DNA from: an uncultured Acetatifactor sp.
GTDB taxonomy: Bacteria; Bacillota; Clostridia; Lachnospirales; Lachnospiraceae
DNA: 64,000 nucleotides
Direction of reading: 5' to 3'
Assembly: GCA_910578815.1 (NCBI GenBank)
Contig: CAJTSE010000012.1
Span: forward strand, 1-64,000
Made by a program: the position numbers and the translations under genes. The notes beneath the pieces were generated by a model. It worked only from the letters and a program-made list of their open reading frames with translations, ran no database searches and was not told the DNA's origin. Of the stretch, positions 45,217-54,518 are shown one piece after another (position 1 is the stretch's first letter; every line of letters starts with the position of its first letter).

Positions 45217-45598
45217 TCATGCCGTGAAAAAGCATGGCCACTGTGTCGGAAATAAACAAATCCCGCTCGGATTTGGAGAATAAATCATATCCCAGAATTT
45301 CTTTCGCATTGTTCCTGGCGAGGAAAGCAGCCTGCATGGCAGAAACAAGAATAAATGCAGGCAATTTTTGGGTTTCTTCCTGCCGGCGGCTTCGGATTGC
45401 ATAAGTAAAGCCCTTTTGCGTATAAACGGAATTACTGTCCGCCATATAATTTTGCAGATCACTTAAAATGGAAATACTGGCAACCGCCTGGTTTTCAAAG
45501 AGAAAATCAAAGGTTTGGGTTGCCCAGGAAATCAGCCGTTCCTGATCGGACAAGCCGTCGTCTTTGGCAGGATCCATTACATCCGGCGCAAATCCGGC
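45185..45598 (-). pseudogene. C-terminal half of a TetR-type regulator
   Basis: About 137 codons read as a helical ligand-binding domain (DQERLISWATQTFDFLFENQ, then LPAFILVSAMQAAFLARNNA and FISDTVAMLFHGM), like the back half of a TetR-family repressor. The DNA-binding half is missing. The frame runs without a break into the C-terminal part of a tyrosine recombinase upstream (junction near 45598), so a deletion has fused the two. The product as it stands would have no HTH. Confidence 0.5.
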
Positions 45599-46412
45599 CA
45601 GCATTTTTTGTATGTATCTTATATCAACATCCTGCTCCAGCAGGAGGGTGGCAAAGGGAATATCGAAACATATGAGGCGTAATGTGTTGGCTGATGCCGG
45701 CAAGGTCGGCATAATAATTGATCATAAAGCGGACAGACTGGTCGGACAGCTTATGCCCCAGCCGATTTACAAAGAAATATCCGCAAGTGCCTATATCTGT
45801 GAGGAAGGTTTCTTGATATAAAACCAGAGCATCTATCACTTGCGGATTGCCCAGCTGAATTATTCTTTCCTTGGCACCTTTCCCGTAGATTAGGATGTTC
45901 CTGCTTTCAAGGTCTATATCAGCGGGTTTTAAGGAACATAATTCAGAAATGCGCATTCCGGTTGCAAACAGCAGTTCAATTACGGCAATATCCCTGATTC
46001 GACAGCGTCGTTGATATTCTGATACCGCCTGTCCTTTTTGGGCATACAAGACAGAAAGAAATGTCTGTATGGAGTGAAAGGGAATTGTTCTTGGCAGGAG
46101 TTTGGCTTCTCGAAAACGAATGTCAAGTTTTGTAAAGGGATTGTCTGTCAACACTTCTTTATATTCCATATAATGAAAAAAGGCTTTCAGGCTTGCAATT
46201 TTGCGCTTGACGGTTTTGGTTTTATATTGCTTGTGCAGGTTGGTGATAAATGTATCCACGGTATCTTTGGAAAAGCAATCGGGAAAGCAGCCACAGAAGC
46301 TTTCATATTGTTTCAGGTCAATCCGATAGGCTTTTAAGGTCTTTATGTCCAGGCGTTTTCGGTATTCACAGTATTTAATGTATTCGCTGATATAGGTGTT
46401 TAATGTGTTCAT
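45599..46412 (-). pseudogene. XerD-like tyrosine recombinase, frameshifted and truncated
   Basis: A recombinase frame starts at ATG 46412 (AGGAG upstream) and shows the SAM-like domain (EYRKRLDIKTLKAYRIDLKQ), FATGMRISELCSL with catalytic Arg, and ITPHMFRYS in place of HxxRH, so the second His is Tyr. One extra base just after this motif shifts the frame; the correct continuation FATLLLEQDVDIRYIQKML is found in the next frame. The final GH-x-x-x-x-x-x-x-Y block is absent, replaced by the tetR tail. It is certainly non-functional. Confidence 0.85.
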
Positions 46413-46529
46413 ATGCAGGTACGCTCCTTTGTTTTTTCCTTATTATGAGAGTCTGCTTTTAAATTGTCCATCAGCAGAAAATTTTACTTTTTAGTTGTCA
46501 ATCATTAAAAATAAAAAAGTAAAAATATA

Positions 46530-46558
46530 TAGATAAGTAGAAAAGCATAGGATATAAT
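46530..46558 (+). promoter_or_regulatory. Promoter before the nucleotidyltransferase stub and NUDIX gene
   Basis: A perfect TATAAT (46553-46558) lies 17 bases after the weak -35 TAGATA (46530-46535) and 38 bases before the stub ATG. Confidence 0.5.
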
Positions 46559-46596
46559 GTACATAAATCAAATATTTGCCTGGAAGGAGGCATCAT

Positions 46597-46686
46597 ATGT
46601 CCAGTGCGATCTATACGATAGAACAACTAAAGACAATGTTGATACCAATATTTATACTGCATGGTGTAAAGCGTGCGGCATTTTAA
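46597..46686 (+). pseudogene. Truncated nucleotidyltransferase (MNT-type), first 29 codons
   Basis: With a strong GGAGG 7 bases upstream, an ATG opens a 29-codon frame: SSAIYTIEQLKTMLIPIFIL then HGVKRAAF and TAA. This matches the start of minimal nucleotidyltransferases (YTIEQIK...PIFxxHGVKRAxLFGSYARG). It ends exactly where the catalytic GSxxxG...DxD part should begin. Such proteins are usually the antitoxin of HEPN/MNT modules; no HEPN partner is nearby. The promoter and leader now serve the NUDIX gene. Confidence 0.6.
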
Positions 46687-46707
46687 CAAGACAAAGGAGA
46701 AATCACC

Positions 46708-47199
46708 ATGGAAGGAAAATTGCGCAACATGACGTCTGTTTACCTGTTGAAAGGAGATCGGGTGCTGCTTTTATACAGGCAGGGGAGCCGGGTAGTGAAT
46801 AACCTATGGACGGGCTCCGCGGGCGGCCATTTTGAAGAGTATGAATTAAATGACGCAAGGGCCTGTGCATTGCGGGAGCTGCAGGAAGAGCTGGGTATAA
46901 AGCCGGAGGATATTGAAAACCTGCGGCTGCGATATATTACGCTTAGAAGCATTCAGGGCGAGATCAGGCAAAATTATTATTTTTTTGCAGAGTTAAAGGA
47001 GCAGGCAGGGGAGGATCAGGCGTCTAATGAGGGGATCAGTAAATGGTTTTCTCTGGACGAAATTTCTTCGCTGGAGATGCCCTTTACGGCAAAGTATGTG
47101 ATGGCGCATTTTTGTAAAGGCGGACGCTATTCGGACAAGTTATATGCGGGCATAGCAAATGCTGAGGGAGTGGATTTTTTGGAACTGCGAGAAATTTGA
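46708..47199 (+). CDS. NUDIX hydrolase
   Basis: The 163-residue protein has the NUDIX box GGHFEEYELNDARACALREL followed by QEELGI (from about residue 35), fitting GX5EX7REUXEEXGU apart from small deviations. It would cleave a nucleoside diphosphate linked to another group. AGGAG lies before the ATG. The HAD-like gene starts 14 bases downstream, so they are probably co-transcribed. Confidence 0.88.
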   Translation: MEGKLRNMTSVYLLKGDRVLLLYRQGSRVVNNLWTGSAGGHFEEYELNDARACALRELQEELGIKPEDIENLRLRYITLRSIQGEIRQNYYFFAELKEQAGEDQASNEGISKWFSLDEISSLEMPFTAKYVMAHFCKGGRYSDKLYAGIANAEGVDFLELREI

Positions 47200-47213
47200 G
47201 CTACAGGAGGGCT

Positions 47214-48401
47214 GTGGCACGGAGGCTGACTTATTGCAGTTTTATTCTTGAGTATTGTCGGTTTCATCAGGTAGATAAGGTGCTGTTTTTGTCACGGGAC
47301 GGGGATATTTTAAGTCAGGTGTACCGGAAGCTGTATCCGCAGGAAAATACGGAATATGTCTATTGGTCCAGAAAGGCAGCGGTGAAACTGATGGCAGCCT
47401 CTGATCGTTATGATTTTTTCCGGCGTTTTCTGGATCATAAGGTGAATCAGAAGCTTTCTTTGGAAGAAATATTCCGTCCCATGGAACTGGAAGCGCTGCT
47501 GAATGAACTGCAGCAATGTGATGCGGATATGCCGGGTCAGTTAATGCAGTGCGATGCGGGTGTGCCGGGTCAGTTAATGCAGTGCGATGCGGGTGTGCCG
47601 GGTCAGCTGTCGCAGGAGCCGCCGGAGAGCCAGCTGATGTGCTGTGGCGGAGAGACGAAGCGGGTATATGAAAGGTTGACGGCAGGAACGCTGCGCAAAT
47701 CGGACCCTCTGACATCGGAAAATGTTAAATATGTTAAAAAGCTGTTGACGGATAATTGGGATCGGGTCCTGGCCTGCTATCAGGAGGAACATGAGGCGGC
47801 TAAGTTATATTATGAAAAGGTGCTGTCGGGCTGCCGCAAAGCCGTGGCGGTGGATATTGGCTGGGCGGGAAGCGGGGCGATTGCCTTAAAGACATTGGTG
47901 GAAAAGGTGTGGGGGATACCCTGCAATGTAAAGGGTATGATAGCGGGAACCAATACCCTTCATAATTTTGAGCCCTTTGCCAGTGAGACGTTTCTGCAGG
48001 CGGGTGAGCTGGTTTCCTATATGTATTCCATGTCACATAACAGAGATCTGATGAAGAAGCATGATCCCAACAGGGATTATAATGTGTATTGGGAGCTGTT
48101 GCTGTCGTCTCCTACGAGGCAGTTTACAGGCTTTGGTTTCAAGCGGGACGAAGCAGGCAATGTGTTGAAAGAGCCGGAGCTGCATTTTGGAAAATATGAC
48201 GAAAACCAGAAGGGCATCCGGGAAATCCAGCGGGGAATCCTGGATTTCGCCGGGCAGTATCAGGAGCATTTCGGAGATCAGGACTGGCTGTTTCGAATCA
48301 GCGGCAGGGATGCTTATGCGCCCATGCTGGCGGCAGCCGGGTATAAGGAGAAATATTTGAAGGCCGTGGCAAAACGCTTTGCCCTGGACATACAGGTATG
48401 A
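47214..48401 (+). CDS. HAD-like protein of polysaccharide clusters (COG5610-like)
   Basis: From the GTG at 47214 (AGGAGG 4 bases upstream) the product has 395 residues. It has VDKVLFLSRDGDILSQVYRK with the HAD-like SRDGD motif and a later VDIGWAGSGAIALKTL with a conserved Asp. These are typical of the COG5610-type hydrolase-like proteins found beside surface glycan genes, whose exact activity is unknown. A region of three 11-residue repeats (QCDAxxPGQLM) interrupts the helical part around residue 101-133. Confidence 0.6.
   Translation: MARRLTYCSFILEYCRFHQVDKVLFLSRDGDILSQVYRKLYPQENTEYVYWSRKAAVKLMAASDRYDFFRRFLDHKVNQKLSLEEIFRPMELEALLNELQQCDADMPGQLMQCDAGVPGQLMQCDAGVPGQLSQEPPESQLMCCGGETKRVYERLTAGTLRKSDPLTSENVKYVKKLLTDNWDRVLACYQEEHEAAKLYYEKVLSGCRKAVAVDIGWAGSGAIALKTLVEKVWGIPCNVKGMIAGTNTLHNFEPFASETFLQAGELVSYMYSMSHNRDLMKKHDPNRDYNVYWELLLSSPTRQFTGFGFKRDEAGNVLKEPELHFGKYDENQKGIREIQRGILDFAGQYQEHFGDQDWLFRISGRDAYAPMLAAAGYKEKYLKAVAKRFALDIQV
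47514..47612 (+). repeat. Three in-frame 33-base tandem repeats
   Basis: Units at 47514-47546, 47547-47579 and 47580-47612 encode QCDADMPGQLM, QCDAGVPGQLM and QCDAGVPGQLS. Units two and three are almost identical, so the expansion is recent. The frame is kept. Confidence 0.9.
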
Positions 48402-48402
48402 A

Positions 48403-48556
48403 GGGAATGAAGATTTTCTAAGTCTGCAAAAAACGCAGACAAAGAAAATCTAAGTCATTCCCCAAAGAACGCAGGCGAGTAAACACACCTTGGTCAGCGT
48501 TCTTCCTGAAACTTTAGTCCCATGGGATTGGTTTGCATCAGCTTAGCTGATTTGCA
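48403..48556 (+). repeat. Composite hairpin element, copy 1
   Basis: The main hairpin (48403-48462) has helix 1 GGGAATGA/TCATTCCC, helix 2 GATTTTCT/AGAAAATC, helix 3 GTCTGC/GCAGAC and heptaloop AAAAAAC. The 5' joints are A and AA, the 3' joints AA and TAAG. It is followed by AAGAACGC paired with GCGTTCTT, the word GGATTGGTTTG, and a hairpin ATCAGC-TTA-GCTGAT. Copy 2 lies at 56890. The element sits between convergent genes, so the terminal hairpin may also act as a terminator. Confidence 0.75.
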
Positions 48557-48572
48557 AAGAACTTTTATGCTT

Positions 48573-50531
48573 TCATCCTGCTCGTTTCTTGCGAATTTTC
48601 TTTATGATAAACACCAGTATCAGGATCAGAAGCGTCAGCACAAGAATCACGGCCAGTACGATGATTACCGCATATTTGTTGGGATTTTTGATCAGGTCCA
48701 GAATGTTTCGGCTGTCTTCTACTACCTTGCGGCCGTGCAGCTCCTGGTAATAGGCCGGTACATCGGAAATGCCGTCACCGTCGGTGTCCTCAAAGCTGTT
48801 AATGTAGTCTGCAATGGCAGCCCAGGCCTTGATTTCCGTTCCCCGGCTGGTGGTGATAACGGCGTCTTCGATATTTTCGATAGGGGTGCCGTCTGCAAAT
48901 TTAGGCTGAACGGACAGAATGCCAAAGGAGACGCTGTTTACGGCGCCCAGCATCTGGCCGCTGTAAAGATCGCAGACCACCCGATAGAGCTTATCGTCTT
49001 CGATTTCAATACGACTGCCCGCACTGTCTGTCAGATAAAGGTCCGTGACCTTGTTAAGAATCAGGCGGTGGGGGTTAAAGGAAAATTGGATGCCTGTCAT
49101 GTACATTCTGGCGGAGGGCATAATATCCGTTAAGGAGGCGTCGATCTCCACACCTGTTTTCAATTCTGCCCCGGTCAGGTAAATGCTGATTAAGGGGTAT
49201 CCCGGCACGCTGTCCGGGCCGACGCCTAAGGAGTAGGCGTTGAACACATCCGCAACGGTTATGTCACCCAGGGGGAAGGTGTCTCGGACGCAGCCGGAGG
49301 GAACAATGGTTACATCAACGGGATGACTGTCACCCGTATCCTCCTTTGAAACGGCATACAGGAAGGCATCAGACAGCAGGTTGCCCAGGTTATGGTCGGT
49401 GTGGATGCTGTACAGATCATCCGAAGTTGCAAATACAACGTCATTCTTGGCAAGGATCTGATCCTGTGTATAGCCGAACCGGGAGAGATAGTCGTTGTCC
49501 ACGGATGCCATGAAATCATCAATGCGTTCCTGGGTGGCAGTATCGGCCTCGATTTCGGGGGTGATCGGCAGCAGTGCATAGGAAGTCATTTCCCAGCGCC
49601 CGTCCTCCCGCTGACGCATGGAAAGGGAGCCTAAATTTTTACCGTATTCTCCGCAGGATACGATATAAGTATCGCCTCGGCGAATGGGCTCGTCCAGGGC
49701 CGTATGGGTATGGCCGCTGACAATCAAATCAATTTCCGGAACCTTCTTTGCCAGTATTTCGTCCTCGGACTTTTGCTGATCGGTGTTAGTGCCGGCATGG
49801 GATACACAGAGGATCAGGTCGGCATCTTCATTCGCTTTGATCTCAGCCACGGTTTCCGCGGCGGCCTTGGCGGCATCCTTAAATTTCAGGACGCAGGTGG
49901 GAGCGCAGGCAAGGGAATCCTCTCCGAAGATACCAAGCACGGCGATTTTTACATCGCCTTTTGTAATTACGGTGTAATCGGCCATTCCGTATGCTTCAAA
50001 GGCATCTTTCAAAAGCTGCTGTTCCTCCGTAAGTCCCTCCGCCTCCATAGCCTGCCAGTCGATATTGCACAGCACCAGGGCGGGAACAGGATCTCCGCTT
50101 TCCGCAGCAGCCAGAAGACTTGATGCCAGTCCATGAGAACGATAGTCAAATTCATGATTTCCCAGGGTGGTAACCTCACAGCCTAAATCACCCAGCATCC
50201 GCAGCTCTGCGGACTGATTTGCAAAAACAGTCTGTACCAGAGTACCCATGGAAAAGTCTCCGGCATCAACGATCAGGGTGTCGGGGTTGTCTGCTTTTGC
50301 CTTATGAATCAAAGTCTTGATCCGGGGGAAGCCGCCAACCACCGCGGCCTGTCCGTCCTGCAGGGTGACAAAGCTTTCCAGATGGGAATGGGTGTCATGA
50401 AGAAAAAGAAGATCTATCTCCTTGTCGGTGCAGGAAAGGGCAGGCTCCGCCTTTGCCGTCGAAAAGAGGACTCCCGACAACAGAAATATTGCCGCAAGGC
50501 AGAGGGCAAGTGGTCTGTAATGCTGCTTCAT
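48573..50531 (-). CDS. Membrane-anchored 5'-nucleotidase/UDP-sugar hydrolase-type metallophosphoesterase
   Basis: The 652-residue secreted enzyme has a signal peptide (1-28, ending TAKA), a calcineurin-like metallophosphoesterase domain (LFLHDTHSHLE, VDAGDFSMG, LGNHEFDY, CVSHAGTN, VSGHTHT), and a 5'-nucleotidase C-terminal substrate domain. The C-terminal anchor consists of a hydrophobic helix (about 625-645) with a basic tail. It releases phosphate from nucleotides or sugar nucleotides outside the cell. A dockerin-like DGDGISD loop near 590 lies before the anchor. It is divergent from the second GH3 gene. Confidence 0.9.
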   Translation of the reverse strand: MKQHYRPLALCLAAIFLLSGVLFSTAKAEPALSCTDKEIDLLFLHDTHSHLESFVTLQDGQAAVVGGFPRIKTLIHKAKADNPDTLIVDAGDFSMGTLVQTVFANQSAELRMLGDLGCEVTTLGNHEFDYRSHGLASSLLAAAESGDPVPALVLCNIDWQAMEAEGLTEEQQLLKDAFEAYGMADYTVITKGDVKIAVLGIFGEDSLACAPTCVLKFKDAAKAAAETVAEIKANEDADLILCVSHAGTNTDQQKSEDEILAKKVPEIDLIVSGHTHTALDEPIRRGDTYIVSCGEYGKNLGSLSMRQREDGRWEMTSYALLPITPEIEADTATQERIDDFMASVDNDYLSRFGYTQDQILAKNDVVFATSDDLYSIHTDHNLGNLLSDAFLYAVSKEDTGDSHPVDVTIVPSGCVRDTFPLGDITVADVFNAYSLGVGPDSVPGYPLISIYLTGAELKTGVEIDASLTDIMPSARMYMTGIQFSFNPHRLILNKVTDLYLTDSAGSRIEIEDDKLYRVVCDLYSGQMLGAVNSVSFGILSVQPKFADGTPIENIEDAVITTSRGTEIKAWAAIADYINSFEDTDGDGISDVPAYYQELHGRKVVEDSRNILDLIKNPNKYAVIIVLAVILVLTLLILILVFIIKKIRKKRAG

Positions 50532-50583
50532 AAAAAGAAAACCTCCTATTATCCGTGGAAACTTGTTCGCCTAAGGATTATGG

Positions 50584-50600
50584 GCGGCGGCTTTCGCCGC
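50584..50600 (+). other. GC-rich hairpin between divergent genes
   Basis: GCGGCG (50584-50589), loop GCTTT, CGCCGC (50595-50600) lies in the leader between the divergent 5'-nucleotidase and GH3 genes. CCCC/GGGG and GTATG/CATAC pairs follow within 90 bases. Confidence 0.5.
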
Positions 50601-50713
50601 GAAAGGGTTGCTGGTATGCTCCATACTAATATGATTATATATTTGCCAATCAATAAGCGCAACCCCCAAAAGATTTAGGGGCTGGAAAAAAGCCGATTGG
50701 ATACATAAAATGA

Positions 50714-50742
50714 TTGCAAAATGCCTGTGAATTTAGGATAAT
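50714..50742 (+). promoter_or_regulatory. Probable promoter of the second GH3 gene
   Basis: TTGCAA (50714-50719), a 17-base spacer and GATAAT (50737-50742) lie 25 bases before the ATG at 50768. Confidence 0.45.
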
Positions 50743-50767
50743 AAAAAGAAAAGGGATGGTATTGATT

Positions 50768-53197
50768 ATGGAAAGATGGGCGAGAGCAAAATATCAGCCG
50801 GTTCTTCCACTGGGTAAGGACGGGTGCCGGGTTACGGCGGGAAAGGAACATATTACCCTTTCCAAGGAAGCAGCAAAAGAGGGAATGGTACTCTTAAAAA
50901 ACGTTGGTCAGGTGCTGCCAATCCCCAAGGGCAGCAGGATCGCCTTGTTTGGTAAAGCGTCCTTTGACTATGTGAAGGGCGGCGGGGGAAGCGGGGATGT
51001 AACCGTGGCCTATACCCGTAACCTCTATCAGGGTTTTCAGGAAAAGGCCTATCATGTGGAGATTTTTGAAGAGCTGGCTTCCTTTTACCGGGAGCATGTA
51101 AAGAAGCAGTATCAGGCCGGAAAGGAGCCCGGCATGACGGCAGAGCCCAAGCTGCCGGCAGAGCTGCTGAAAAAGGCCAGAGTATTTACGGATACGGCGG
51201 TCATAAGCATCTGTCGTTTTTCCGGCGAGGGCTGGGACCGAAAGAGCATTTACGACAGGAAGAGCAAAGAGGACAATCTTGCCATTGCCGGACAGGAGGA
51301 AAAAGAGCAATCAAAGCAAGAGCTTTTTGAAGACGGGGATTTTTATCTGACTCATGCCGAGCGGGCTATGGTGGAGGCGGTTAAGAAGACCTTTGACAAG
51401 GTCATTGTGGTCATGAATGTGGGCGGCATGGTAGATACGGATTGGTTTGCAGAGGACGAGAGGATACAGTCCGTGCTCATGGCATGGCAAGGCGGCATCG
51501 AGGGCGGACTGGCGGCGGCAGAGCTTTTGATCGGAGAGGGAAACCCCAGCGGAAAGCTGACGGATACCCTGGCCCGGCGGCTGGAGGATTATCCTTCCAC
51601 CTACAATTTCCATGAGTCCGACGATTATGTGGAGTACACGGATGATATATATGTGGGATACCGTTATTTTGAGACCATTCCGGGGGCGGCGGAGAAGGTG
51701 ATTTATCCTTTTGGATTCGGGCTTTCCTACACGAAGTTTTCTTTGTCCATGCCGGTGGTGGAAAAGCGAGGGCACCATCTGCGGGTGATGGTGGATGTGT
51801 GTAACATAGGTGAGACGTCGGGTAAAGAGGTGGTGCAGGTATATTACAGCGCCCCTCAGGGAAAGCTGGGTAAGCCTGCGAGGGAGCTGGTGGCATTCCG
51901 TAAGACAAGGCTGCTTGCGCCCGGAGAAACACAGACGGTAGTGCTGCGGTTCCAAATAAACGATATGGCCTCTTATGACGACCTGGGAAAGGTGGCAAAG
52001 TCCGCCTATGTGCTGGAAAAAGGCGAGTATCACTTTTATGTGGGAACCTCCGTGCGGGATACGGTGGAAAACAATTATGTGATGGTGCTGGATGAGGATG
52101 TGATTACGGAGCAGCTTTCTTCAAAAATGGCGCCTGTTCAGCTGAAAAAGAGAATGCTGGCGAACGGACAGTATGAAGATCTTCCTCAGGGAGAGCCTGT
52201 GGATACGGATGCCAGCGTATTTGCGGAGAAGCTTCCGCGGGAGGAAGCGGACGGGGTGACCCCTGTGGTAAGGCGCAGAGAGAGCTATCATCTGTGGGGG
52301 CAGGTTGACAGCACTCCGAAGCTGATTGATGTGGCGGAGGGGAGGATGCCGCTGGATGAGTTTGTGGCAAAGCTGCCGGATGAGCAGCTGGCAGTGCTTT
52401 TGGGAGGCCAGCCCAATACGGGCGTAGCCAATACCTTTGGCTACGGTAATCTGCCGGAGTACGGCGTACCCAATATCATGACGGCGGACGGCCCCGCGGG
52501 AGTGAGGATCCATCCAAACTGTGGTGTCTGTACCACGGCTTGGCCCTGTTCCACCATGCTGGCCTGCACTTGGAATCCGGAGCTGGTGGAAAAGGTGGGC
52601 GTGGCAGGCGGCGCGGAGGCTAAGGAAAACAATATCGGCGCGTGGCTGACCCCCGCCGTAAATATTCACAGAAGTCCCCTCTGTGGCAGAAACTTTGAGT
52701 ATTATTCGGAGGATCCATTCCTGACGGGAAAGATGGCCGGGGCTATGGTAAAGGGGATTCAGAGCAATCATGTGGCAGCCACGGTAAAGCATTTTGCACT
52801 GAACAATAAGGAGACAAACCGCCGGGAGAGCGATTCCAGGGCATCCGAGCGGGCTATCAGGGAAATATACCTAAAGGCCTTCGAGATCATTGTCAAGGAG
52901 GCAAAACCCTGGAGCATCATGTCCTCTTATAATATTATCAACGGTCACAGAGCATCGGAAAACCGGGAGATGCTGGAGGACATTCTGCGGGGCGAGTGGG
53001 GCTTTGAAGGCATGGTGACTACGGACTGGTGGACCTGCGGGGAGCACTATAAGGAAGTAAAGGCCGGCAACGACATGAAGATGGCTGTGGGATTTCCGCA
53101 GAGGCTGCTGGAAGCTGTGGAAAAAGGCGCCTTAACCAGGACTGAGATGGAAATTTGTGCCAAGCGGATTCTGGAGCTGATTTTGAAGATTGACTAA
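50768..53197 (+). CDS. GH3 beta-glucosidase with permuted domain order
   Basis: The 809-residue cytoplasmic enzyme has the same order as the first GH3 protein: the alpha/beta sandwich first (SKEAAKEGMVLLKNVGQVLP), then an Fn3-like domain (about 330-430), then the catalytic barrel with nucleophile D753 in GMVTTDWW and VKHFALNNKETNRRES. It lacks the C-terminal extension of the other copy and has an acidic, positively charged mixed linker. It hydrolyses beta-glucosides or xylosides. The start is set at 50768 (GGGATGG upstream). The two genes are paralogues about 15 kb apart. Confidence 0.87.
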   Translation: MERWARAKYQPVLPLGKDGCRVTAGKEHITLSKEAAKEGMVLLKNVGQVLPIPKGSRIALFGKASFDYVKGGGGSGDVTVAYTRNLYQGFQEKAYHVEIFEELASFYREHVKKQYQAGKEPGMTAEPKLPAELLKKARVFTDTAVISICRFSGEGWDRKSIYDRKSKEDNLAIAGQEEKEQSKQELFEDGDFYLTHAERAMVEAVKKTFDKVIVVMNVGGMVDTDWFAEDERIQSVLMAWQGGIEGGLAAAELLIGEGNPSGKLTDTLARRLEDYPSTYNFHESDDYVEYTDDIYVGYRYFETIPGAAEKVIYPFGFGLSYTKFSLSMPVVEKRGHHLRVMVDVCNIGETSGKEVVQVYYSAPQGKLGKPARELVAFRKTRLLAPGETQTVVLRFQINDMASYDDLGKVAKSAYVLEKGEYHFYVGTSVRDTVENNYVMVLDEDVITEQLSSKMAPVQLKKRMLANGQYEDLPQGEPVDTDASVFAEKLPREEADGVTPVVRRRESYHLWGQVDSTPKLIDVAEGRMPLDEFVAKLPDEQLAVLLGGQPNTGVANTFGYGNLPEYGVPNIMTADGPAGVRIHPNCGVCTTAWPCSTMLACTWNPELVEKVGVAGGAEAKENNIGAWLTPAVNIHRSPLCGRNFEYYSEDPFLTGKMAGAMVKGIQSNHVAATVKHFALNNKETNRRESDSRASERAIREIYLKAFEIIVKEAKPWSIMSSYNIINGHRASENREMLEDILRGEWGFEGMVTTDWWTCGEHYKEVKAGNDMKMAVGFPQRLLEAVEKGALTRTEMEICAKRILELILKID

Positions 53198-53378
53198 TGA
53201 TGAAACTCGCGCCCGGCAGCGCCTCTGGGACAGCTGTACCGGGCAGCTATACAAAGTGGGCCGTGATTGACCTGCAGTAAGGATGCAGGGCGGCTGGCCG
53301 GGATACAGGAACGGCAGCTGCGGTGACTGGTGACAGATTGAAAAATATAAAAAAATTTAGACAAGGAAGGGTATGGGA

Positions 53379-54518
53379 ATGGAAAAGAGAAAAATGGAAA
53401 AGCTGGGCATAGAAACCTCTTTTTTGGGATTTGGCTGTATGAGGTTTCCGGTGACCAAAGACGGTAAGATCGACGAAGCGGAAGCGGAGAGAATGCTGGA
53501 TCGGGCATATGCCGCCGGGGTGAATTATTTTGATACGGCTTATCCTTACCATGGAGGCGAAAGCGAGCTGGTGGTAGGGAAGGTGATGAAGAAGTATGAC
53601 CGCGGCAGCTTTTATCTCGCTACCAAGCTGCCCTGCTGGGAGGTTAAGAAGCTGGAGGATGTGGACCGGCTTTTTAATGAACAGTTGAAAAAGCTGCAGA
53701 CGGAATACATAGATTTTTATTTGATGCACGCTTTGAACAGGGACCGGTTTCGGGAGATGGCGGAGCTTGGCTGTGTGGAGAGGCTGGAACAGCTGAAGGC
53801 GGAGGGGAGGATTAAATATCTTGGCTTTTCCTTCCACGACGGTTATTCCGCGTTTGAAAATATTATTAACTATCGTGACTGGGATTTCTGTCAGATTCAG
53901 TTGAATTACATGGACGCAAACGAGCAAGCCGGACTTAAGGGTTATAAGCTGGCGGAGGAAAAGCAGGTGCCCCTTGTAATTATGGAGCCGGTAAAGGGCG
54001 GTTCCTTGGCGGCATTTCCGGAGGATATTACACAAATGTATCATGAGCTGAATCCTGCCGCTTCCATGGCCAGTTTTGCCCTGCGCTGGGTGGGCAGCCT
54101 GCCGGGGGTAAAGGTGGTTTTAAGCGGTATGTCCACCATGGAACAGGTAGAAGACAACCTGAAAACCTTTGGAGAATTTAAAGCTCTTTCGGAAAAGGAG
54201 AAGGATACCGTAGACAAGGTGGTGGCCCTCATCAACAGCCGTGTTCAGAACGGCTGCACCGGCTGCGGCTATTGTATGCCCTGCCCTGCGGGCGTGGAAA
54301 TTCCCCGTAATTTCCGTACCTGGAACACTTATCACATGTACCGCAACTATAACATGGTGAAGGATGAATGGGAGAAACGCCTGGGAGAGGAACATAAGGC
54401 GAAGAACTGCATCAAGTGCGGAAAGTGCGAGCAGGTCTGCCCTCAGAAGCTTTCTATTCGGGCGGATCTGGAAAAGGTACAGGCGGATCTGGACGGCAGG
54501 GAGTTTATCCTGTCGTGA
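53379..54518 (+). CDS. Aldo/keto reductase with two 4Fe-4S motifs
   Basis: The 379-residue enzyme has a TIM-barrel aldo/keto reductase domain (FLGFGCMRFPVT, VNYFDTAYPYHGGESE, the catalytic-type Lys in ATKLPCW, LMHALN) and a C-terminal ferredoxin-like domain with CTGCGYCMPCP (about 293-303) and CIKCGKCEQVCP (about 344-355). This fused form is common in Clostridia and couples carbonyl reduction to ferredoxin. I chose the ATG at 53379 (AAGGAAGG 8 bases upstream) over one 6 bases earlier. Confidence 0.9.
   Translation: MEKRKMEKLGIETSFLGFGCMRFPVTKDGKIDEAEAERMLDRAYAAGVNYFDTAYPYHGGESELVVGKVMKKYDRGSFYLATKLPCWEVKKLEDVDRLFNEQLKKLQTEYIDFYLMHALNRDRFREMAELGCVERLEQLKAEGRIKYLGFSFHDGYSAFENIINYRDWDFCQIQLNYMDANEQAGLKGYKLAEEKQVPLVIMEPVKGGSLAAFPEDITQMYHELNPAASMASFALRWVGSLPGVKVVLSGMSTMEQVEDNLKTFGEFKALSEKEKDTVDKVVALINSRVQNGCTGCGYCMPCPAGVEIPRNFRTWNTYHMYRNYNMVKDEWEKRLGEEHKAKNCIKCGKCEQVCPQKLSIRADLEKVQADLDGREFILS

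Noticed and set aside
47514..47612. CRISPR-like repeat array
   Set aside because: The units are contiguous, have no spacers and lie in frame within a gene, so they are a coding tandem repeat.
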